Positions 57,241 through 64,000 of a stretch of 64,000 nucleotides of DNA are shown here, one piece after another. The stretch is from Pseudopithomyces maydicus (lineage: Eukaryota > Ascomycota > Dothideomycetes > Pleosporales > Didymosphaeriaceae). Made by a program: the position numbers and the translations under genes. The notes below the pieces were generated by a model that worked only from the letters and a program-made list of their open reading frames with translations, searched no databases and had not been told where the DNA came from. Positions within the stretch are counted from its first letter, which is position 1. Every line of letters starts with the position of its first letter. The stretch spans positions 930,001 through 994,000 of the forward strand of contig JANTUC010000016.1 in assembly GCA_026873275.1 (NCBI GenBank), read 5' to 3'.

Positions 57241-60176
57241 TGGGCAGCGTCGCAGCGGACACAATGCCTGGTTTCACCTGCGCTCCAACGCCGGGCCCGC
57301 ATTCGCTGCTGCAAATGTCATGGCTGCAAAAAGCACAAGGCACCCAGAGCAGCCCGCGAGGTCGCACGCAACAGGACGCCATCCGCCGTGCTGCCACTGA
57401 CCTCCTATCGACGCTAGGCCCGCTGCCTGCCGTGCCCACGCGCTTGATCTCATGATGCGCGGCCAGCGTGCTACAGTGCTACGGGCTCTCGTCGACGAGC
57501 ACAACCCCCAGCCTGGGCGAGCCACCGCGAGCCACCGCGAGCCACCACTGCCCTGCGCGGACGCGGTGGCTGCGTAGCCCGCAAAAATAGGCGTCATCCG
57601 CCAGCGAGAGCCCAGCAAGAGCCCAGCCCAACTCCGATGCCAATCGCTGCCCACGTCCACTGCATACCGCACCGCACCGCCTGCTGTCCCGCCCCAGTCT
57701 GGACGACCCGTCCCCAGGCGCCGTGCAAACCACGCCCGTAGCGCAGACTAACCATCCTTCGGGCGCATTCATCTAAACCGCACAGGCCATGGTGTTGACT
57801 TCGACCGTTCCGACTAGTCCACACCATCTGAAAGCGGCCAAGTCGCCAGCGGGAGCTCATCAACGGCGGGACCCCGTCGGTGAACGCCAGCTCACCTCAC
57901 TTCCCACGCCTGGCCACTTGCTTTTCCCTCCCGCCCGGCCCAGCTGTGCCCTCGAGAGCCCCCCGCCGCCAGAGCACCGCGCCCTCGACGACTCCCCCTC
58001 CCCCCCCAGCGCCTCTCCAGCCCACGCTGGCCCGTCGATCATCAACCACCAGCTTAGCCGTATTCCCTGCATGGATCTCCACTAGCGCGGCTCCTGCGCG
58101 CCCGCCCTCGTAACTTCGATGGCGCGCCGCTTCCGCTGCCCATGTCAAACTCAATCATCGTCCAGCTCGCCTTTGCTCCTCTTGTCTACCACAAACGTGC
58201 CCGTCGACAGCTGCGACAGTGTGCCTCACGACTTTTAATCCGTGACATGCAGCTCCAGATGACATACAGCAGCTGCCGCTCCACATGCACCTGCGACCCT
58301 GGACACTGCTGCCCAGTGCACCATCTAAGACAGCGGAAACAGGAGTCCATGTTTGCCACCTTGATTTCGAGACAATACAAATAGCTCCACGCACCCCTTT
58401 CTGTGCAGTGTGCACTCAGTCGCCCGCTGTGGCCTATCACTCCCGGCCCTGGCTGGGACAGAGCCTCCGGTACTCCCCAGTGGCGTCAGGGTCCATAGCC
58501 CAGCCATCCCTGTCTGCCGCCAAGCATGGCTAGCTCCGTTTCGCACCTTTCAACCGCAGCTCCCAGATCCAATACTGACCCTACAGGAACAGATTGCGAG
58601 TGAAGCAAAGTTAAATCGCCGTCGAAACGTCCATTTCCATTCCAAATCACACGCATCTTTTATCTGCTCTGCTGCGCGTCGCTGATGCTGCCATCCACTC
58701 CACTGCTCCCTCCATGAATCCCTCCATGAATCCCGACCTGCCAATCAAAAATGCCCGAGCCCTACAGACCACGCTCCTGCTACTCATCACGCCTTCCCAG
58801 CGCTCTGTATCGACGATCTCCCCCATGAACGAGTGCCCAATGCGGATGCTCAGCACGTACACATCTTGGACCGCTACCTCGAGAGCCTCCCGAGGACGAC
58901 GTTTAGTGGCACGGTGAACCATCGTGCATATCCAACACCGCTCTTCAGCACCTACCCAAGCTTGCATATTGTGAATCCCGCCAATCTCCATCTTTCTTTT
59001 CCGTGACACTTTTGACGTTGGTGTGAGCAAAGAAATGGGCCTGTCACTTCTCGGGCTGCATCTTGGGCCAGAGACACGACCCACAGTGACAACAACCATG
59101 GTGCCAAACGAATGGCCATGGGCAGGGCCGTTATGTGCAGGTACCTGCCATGTGGATCGGACGAGGGTTCCTTGATCGCCGATCACCCTTGTTGCTTGCG
59201 CTTCCACGGGAATAGCGGCCACGGTAGCTCAACCTAGGCAGGCACACGTACGCTCCACACTGGTAAGATCGACGGTCAGGTTTGAGAGATGGATTTGCAA
59301 AGCTGACCTCGAGGCCAATGAACATGGCCATGTAGCCAGGTCAAACACCTTGGTCATCTATCTGATATTGAAAAGACAGACTGAGGCCAGAGCTCGTGCG
59401 TCGGTATCTCGTGCGTTTTTGAGCACACATCTGTCACAACGTAGATATATTCTTGGTCACCAAACTCTGCGAATTGATACATTCAAAACGTTTCATATTC
59501 CTCATATACATGTTTCTAAAGACGTTCCCTCATTGCCATATTTTGTTCGAATCAACAACAGCGCCCAGAGCACTTATTAACAACCATCATCTACGAATCG
59601 TTTCCTATCCAGAGCTCCAGAGCGCCAGAGAGACTCTCTCTATCTACCCATAGTCGCCTCCCATCGAACGGCAGCACCACGGCTGCATCCTACACAGATT
59701 TCAGGAACCGATCATGCGTGTGTACTCGTAGATAGCCTAGTCCACCTGTGCCTATGAAACTCTATCCTTATCACGCGTCAAAGCGCCGCGACCCTCGCCG
59801 AATCACCGCATTACAACACCAATCACGCCGGAAGTAATCACCAGCACTCCTCTGCGCCGCAGAGAAAGGAGAGAGAGAGAGGGCATATTGGTGCAAAGCA
59901 CATCGCACATTATCCATACATCTCTTCTCTATACACTTCCCTACCTCCTCACCATCCCATCCCATCCAATCCCATCCCATCCACCGCTCCCCCAGTGTCC
60001 AACCACAGCACCGTTCCATCCCATCCCAAACTCTCCTCCCACCGTCCCCAGTCCCCAGCCCGCAGATCATCATCCCCCCGCGCCAAATTTTCATATGCAA
60101 ATCTTGACCAAAACGCCCCCTCGCGTGGACACGCAGGAACGCGACACTCCCCATTGGTCCGATGCAAGCGTTTCCA

Positions 60177-60240
60177 CCCCAGCCGGAACCAGCCAGAGCC
60201 AGCCAGCCAGAGCCAGCCAGCCAGAGCCGGCCGGCCGGGG
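60177..60240. repeat. 14-bp tandem repeat AGCCAGCCAGAGCC
   Basis: About three imperfect copies of CAGCCAGCCAGAGC, ending in GGCCGGCCGGGG. Confidence 0.7.
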
Positions 60241-60348
60241 GGCGTTGCGAAAACCCGCGAAAAGCTAATCTGCTGGGGGACGGGTGGGGACGATGCCGCG
60301 CGTTGCTTGGGGGATGGGGCGTGGGGGAGGGGAAGGATGGAAGGATGG

Positions 60349-60403
60349 AAGGGAGGGAGGGAGCGAGGGAGGGAGGGAGGAGGGGACTGAGGGAGGGAGG
60401 GAG
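60349..60403 (+). repeat. Purine tract of GGGAGGGA units, possible G-quadruplex
   Basis: Repeated GGGAGGGAGGG blocks with only single interruptions give at least eight G3 runs in about 55 nt on the plus strand, enough for G-quadruplex folding. (ATGT)n and (ATAC)n tracts follow at 60512-60530 and 60648-60690. Confidence 0.65.
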
Positions 60404-61020
60404 ATGGGGTAAGGTGGGTATGTAGCAAGGGAAGAAGGTAGGTAGATGGGTACATAGGTGCGCTTTTCCAACTGCTTGCTTGTGCGCTTGGGGATGTGCA
60501 TGCATGGACGCATGTATGTATGTATGTATGTGGGCGGTTGGTTGGTGAGTGCGTGGGTGGTACGTACGGTGCGTGTTCGTTGGGAAAATGAGGGGAGGGG
60601 GTTGGTGGGGGGATACATGTAGAAAGGGAATGAAAGGGTGAGGGGTGGATACATACATACATACATACATACATAGATACATACATACATGTATATGTAG
60701 GTAGGTTGATACATAGGGTGGAAATACATGAAGACGGAATTCTTTCTCTTTGGTTTGGGAAAGAATGGCGTGGGGGATAAGGGGTTTGGGGATGGGAGAT
60801 GCAGGTCGGAAGTGGGTCATGTGGTAAGCTTGATGTGGGAGGTGGTTGGAGGTGTAATTTGTACGTCAGTTTGGAGAGATTTGGGATTGTGGGGGTAGGG
60901 AAATGGTCTGGAGGGTAGAAGGGCGTTTGTGGGGAGGCTTGGCTGGTGGACTACATACTGAAGAGAGTATTGTTGGGTCAGTTGTTTTTCTTGAAGGAAG
61001 TAGCACATGCTCGAGAGTAT

Positions 61021-62480
61021 TATATGGAGGGAGTGTATTCTTTAGATACTCTATATTTCAATACATGTAGCGTCTTAGACATGTGTGAATATAAACAGCG
61101 ACGCTGACACTGCTATCCAAGCGCATGGATGCAGCGAGAGAATTCTGCTTTATCTGTATAATTTAAACTCTCATTCGTTATAAGGATCATCCTTCTCTAA
61201 ATCAATATTATTGTTGATCTACTCCCTTTGAAAAGAGCAAATTGCAGTAAAATAATTAACACTTCCTGGCAGTTACATTATAAATCCAACTATTAGACCA
61301 TACATGTATTTGGAATAACGACTGAGTCTAACTCTACGAGCAAGATGGAAAGTCAAAGAGCACTATCTTAATAGTGGGGAATTTCTGTATGCTTTCAACA
61401 GTTATGATCAGTATATAATATATTGTGTAAAATGAAGTATTCAGACTCACAGCTTCTGCGACCAACGTTTCCACAGTATTATATATAACTAGGTCTCCTT
61501 CACTGCGTCGATGCATCTCGAAACAGGTCTAGATGTACTTTATTACCTCTTCGAAGGTAAATCTTAACCTACTAATAAAAGCCTTTAGTATCTGTAGTGT
61601 GATTAATAGGTAGAGGGTTAAAAAGGCAGCGTGACATGGGCTTATTGGGTATTATTTACAAGGTCGCTGTGGTGTATGTACAGGAACAATAATATATATA
61701 GTATTAACAATTTTAACTGGTTGTTGTATTTTTTTAGTAGGAGGGATGTGATATGAAAATAGCACTAGACCATTAAGTACCTGCATGGTTTAATTCTATT
61801 AGATGGAAATGGGTGCGAATCGAATAGGAGAGTAACTTTTTATACGGTCACAAGAGGGGATGAGAGCTTTTTTCCTATCTATTCTCATACAGTCAGCTCC
61901 AAACAGCTCTTAGTTTTTCCAAAAACAAAACAAACAGGAGAGCTTTGATAAAGTATTCCTATAATTTATATGAGACCTCCTTGATATGAGCTTAACGGTA
62001 GGAAAAGTAACCACACTGATGGAGCATATTTCCTTACCACCGGGTAACTGTAAATGTCAATGTTTTCACAGAGAATAGAAGAGCATACTCAATTATACAA
62101 CAAGAAGGATACAATATATTACTTTCTAACTGAATCATTCTGTACGCAGCTTTTTTTCTATCCATTTTCATCCAGTCAGCTCATACTCAGCTACTACCTC
62201 TTTCAACAAACAAAACAACAAGAAGGGGGTGGTCCGTAAACTTTACTCCCTACCCCCTCTCCCCCACATGGCAACCCCACCCCTCATGGGAGTTTTTACC
62301 AAGTCTTTACATCATATATTTTTTGAAAAGTTATTAATCGGAAGTGACGATTTTTTTTAGCTATAGGTATCAATCACTCGGTTCTAGGTAGAGTTGTTAG
62401 TATATGAATAGACTCACAGTTATCGAGATGCATTTTGTAACATGAGAAAATCATGGGATTCCTTACAAATAAATCCTCCC
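61021..62480. other. AT-rich island
   Basis: Composition changes sharply from the GC-rich flanks to AT-rich sequence with TATATA strings and no ORF above about 60 codons with any content. Together with a diverged direct repeat inside it, this suggests decayed repeated DNA, perhaps altered by repeat-induced point mutation. Confidence 0.5.
61865..62222 (+). repeat. Diverged direct repeat, two copies 283 bp apart
   Basis: Copy A (61865-61937) and copy B (62148-62222) share AGCTTTTTT, CTAT-(T/C)-(T/C)ATT, TCAT-CAGTCAGCTC, a CAGCT core and AACAAAACAA. Several differences are C/T changes. Confidence 0.55.
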
Positions 62481-62862
62481 TGTATCAAACATGGAATATG
62501 AAATCTAAAGCGAACAGAGTCAATCCTGATGACTGGCTAGGGCCAAGATGCTCTGCAAATAGCTCTGATGTCTCACTCTGACAATTCACAACAGAAGCAA
62601 CTCTCACGAACTGAATTCGAGGGTTCAAATATAGATCATACACGTGTGAGAACATGACATCACCGTTCAAAGACAAGGTTGGGATGGAAAGAGAACAGAC
62701 GTGATCCGTGATATACTTGGTACAGGCTCGATTGAACTTGATGATGGGCTGCTGATCGAGAATCCACTCCACTATGATACAATCGATCCCCCAGATCCAG
62801 CGTGTCTATGCATTCGGTCCACCAGGCGACAAAGGAAACGTTGGCTTGCAGAGACGGATGGC

Positions 62863-63310
62863 CTAGTTGCTCTGGCCGAGGGCCTGGGCTCGCTCGTCCT
62901 CGATCTTCTGGTAGTATGCGTCGCGGTGACGGACGGCGGGGACGTGGTAGCCTTTGGATGCAAATTAATGAATGGTTCATCGACCGGGGAGTATTTTGCG
63001 GCGCGTGCTGGACGCATTGCGCTCACGTACCGTACCACCAGCCGTAGCCGGCAGTCAAACCGAGGCCTGCATTTGCTGTTAGCGACGAAGCGCAGGCGCC
63101 CGGGACAAGCGGCAGGGCCCAGTGAAAGGCCCAGACAAGCTCGCCCGGGTACTGGCGGAGGCGGCATACCCATGGCAACGGAGAGGTCGAGCACAATGGT
63201 TCGGCGGAGCATCTGCACGAGCAGAGGTTAGCTTCCAGTCACAAGGGGCCGGGGGCGGCGCGCAGGGGCTCAATGGCGGGACATACGCCGGTGATGGGTT
63301 TGACGGCCAT
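62863..63310 (-). CDS. COX9: Cytochrome c oxidase subunit VIIa (Cox9)
   Basis: Four tiny minus-strand exons, 63310-63287, 63212-63170, 63066-63031 and 62951-62863, sum to 192 nt and 63 aa. Introns of 74, 103 and 79 nt have GTATGT, GTATGC and GTACGT donors. The protein begins MAVKPITG, then MLRRTIVLDLSVAMG, the membrane segment LTAGYGWWYG, and YHVPAVRHRDAYYQKIEDER with the end AQALGQSN. Fungal Cox9 is about 60 aa with the same layout and is an inner-membrane subunit of complex IV. The gene is missed by simple ORF calling because its exons are so short. It is divergent from the TAF8-like gene. Confidence 0.9.
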
Positions 63311-63700
63311 GGCGAAGGCGGTTGCGGGTGAGTGGAGAGGGTGGTGGTGCGGGTGTGCGGGTGGGCAGAGCTTGGGAAAGGACGTTGGAGCTGGTTTGAC
63401 GTGCAATGCCGTGGTGGAGTGACGCCAAGCCAACCGTGGAAGAAATCGGCCCGTGCGCAACCCGCGTCCTGGGAGCTCGACGACAAAGACAGCCACTCTC
63501 ACTCGCAACAGGCGAGGGCAACGGCCGACACCCTATTCACCGCGCCGTCTTGCCATCGCACACCACCTGCATCCTTTTCGCCCACCGGCCTCCGACACCA
63601 TCTCCTCACGCGACATCATCGCACGCGCCCAAACCGACCATCTGCCCGCACACAACCCCCCCAGCCAGCTACACAAACACCCCTCGACCGCGACACGCTT
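63311..63700. promoter_or_regulatory. Divergent promoter of COX9 and the TAF8-like gene
   Basis: 390 bp between two outward-facing ATGs. It is GC-rich, with a C/A-rich leader before 63701. No specific site was recognised. Confidence 0.5.
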
Positions 63701-64000
63701 ATGCCCGGGCTCCTATCGCCCTTGAGTGCCTCAGGTACCGGCGCAGTCGCCGGCATGAAGCGCCCACACGAGGACGTGTCGGTTCCGACCTACGGACAAC
63801 CGCACCCGAAGAAGGCCAGGGTCGCGCACCACCTCCACCACACCCAGCCCGTCGCGCAGCTCGTCGAGCCCTTGGGCGGCGGTTTTGGCGCCGCCGACGA
63901 TCAAGAGTTTATTCACACGCAGCTGCGTCGCGCCATCGCCATACAATGCAAGGGAATCGGCTTTGCCAGCGCACGACCAGAGGCCATCGAGTCCTTGGTC
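63701..64000 (+). CDS. TAF8: TFIID subunit TAF8-like, 5' part
   Basis: An open frame of 100 codons from ATG 63701 (GCTTATGCC) reaches the window edge without a stop. A basic, Pro/His-rich start with MKRPHEDVSVPTYGQPHPKK is followed by DQEFIHTQLRRAIAIQCKGI and GFASARPEAIESLV. The last part matches the beginning of the bromodomain-associated histone fold of TAF8, which pairs with TAF10 in TFIID. The remaining domain and C-terminus lie outside. A GTACC after codon 11 could mimic a donor, but the frame is open through it. Confidence 0.75.
   Translation, partial: MPGLLSPLSASGTGAVAGMKRPHEDVSVPTYGQPHPKKARVAHHLHHTQPVAQLVEPLGGGFGAADDQEFIHTQLRRAIAIQCKGIGFASARPEAIESLV

Larger units (their letters stand above)
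56113..61020. other. GC-rich gene-free region with many short repeats
   Basis: Nearly 5 kb upstream of MED15. Many long ORFs occur in GC-rich or repeat-rich frames. The longest (59771-60820, minus) translates microsatellites into MYVCMYV-type text and is not a gene. No splice-consistent coding sequence or domain was found. It may contain an extended MED15 promoter or noncoding transcripts. Confidence 0.5.

Noticed and set aside
56109..57455. Several 130-216 codon ORFs on both strands
   Set aside because: GC-rich DNA lacks stops in many frames. The products are Arg/Ser/Pro/Ala-biased with no recognisable family.
59771..60820. 349-codon minus-strand ORF
   Set aside because: Its product is translated microsatellite (Met-Tyr-Val-Cys and Pro/Ser runs) with no domain and no splice partner.
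62485..62772. 95-codon minus-strand ORF downstream of COX9
   Set aside because: No recognised content; it lies in the expected 3' region of COX9.
1..64000. tRNA, rRNA, CRISPR arrays, intact transposons
   Set aside because: No cloverleaf-like gene, rRNA segment, spaced direct-repeat array or transposase/reverse transcriptase coding was recognised by reading.

Overview
The window is nuclear DNA from a filamentous ascomycete, most likely a Dothideomycete (my impression is a Mycosphaerellaceae-like fungus). The evidence is short GT-AG introns (mostly 45-110 nt) with CTNAC-type branch sites, monocistronic genes on both strands, and typical fungal families: HET domain, Zn2Cys6 regulator, wax-synthase-type MBOAT, heme-thiolate peroxidase, Mediator subunit 15. 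Exon limits below were worked out by hand from splice signals, reading-frame continuity and remembered family conservation. No search was run.

Layout. 0-2.4 kb: two tandem members of a lineage-type family with a BTB-like N-terminal part and a charged helical tail; a third member lies at 15.9-16.8 kb on the other strand. 3.4-8.2 kb: a HET-domain gene, then a gene joining a fungal NLR-type helical N-terminus to a ubiquitin-like domain. 8.7-13.3 kb: MFS transporter, carboxymuconolactone decarboxylase-like (AhpD-fold) protein and short-chain dehydrogenase. 13.8-15.6 kb: F-box protein. 18-21.5 kb: an unrecognised basic protein and a Ser-rich single-pass membrane protein. 23-24 kb: a minisatellite just upstream of an alpha/beta-hydrolase gene. 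26-33 kb: dense housekeeping genes (small membrane protein, two convergent protein methyltransferases resembling Efm4 and Efm7/Nnt1, TMEM205-like protein, GNAT acetyltransferase, mitochondrial citrate-carrier-like protein). 33-43 kb: Zn2Cys6 regulator, RRM protein, cytochrome P450, MBOAT acyltransferase and a secreted peroxidase-like protein with an altered catalytic motif. 46-56 kb: F-box/WD40 protein, small DUF7704-like membrane protein and MED15. 56-62.8 kb: a long stretch without recognisable genes, first GC-rich with simple repeats, then AT-rich with a diverged direct repeat. 62.9-64 kb: divergent COX9 (cytochrome c oxidase subunit VIIa) and the start of a TAF8-like gene, cut by the window edge.

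A cross-cutting observation: five otherwise well-preserved genes (HET, EFM4-like, NNT1-like, MED15 twice, and the ubiquitin-like-domain gene) carry single-base frame breaks, all at or beside C or G runs. Each time, one added or removed base restores a length divisible by three and joins conserved segments. This looks like homopolymer error in the assembly more than gene decay, and it affects how those genes should be read.

No complete novel system can be proven. The best candidates for new biology are the three-member BTB-like family around the HET/ubiquitin-like-domain pair, and the P450-MBOAT-peroxidase-regulator neighbourhood.
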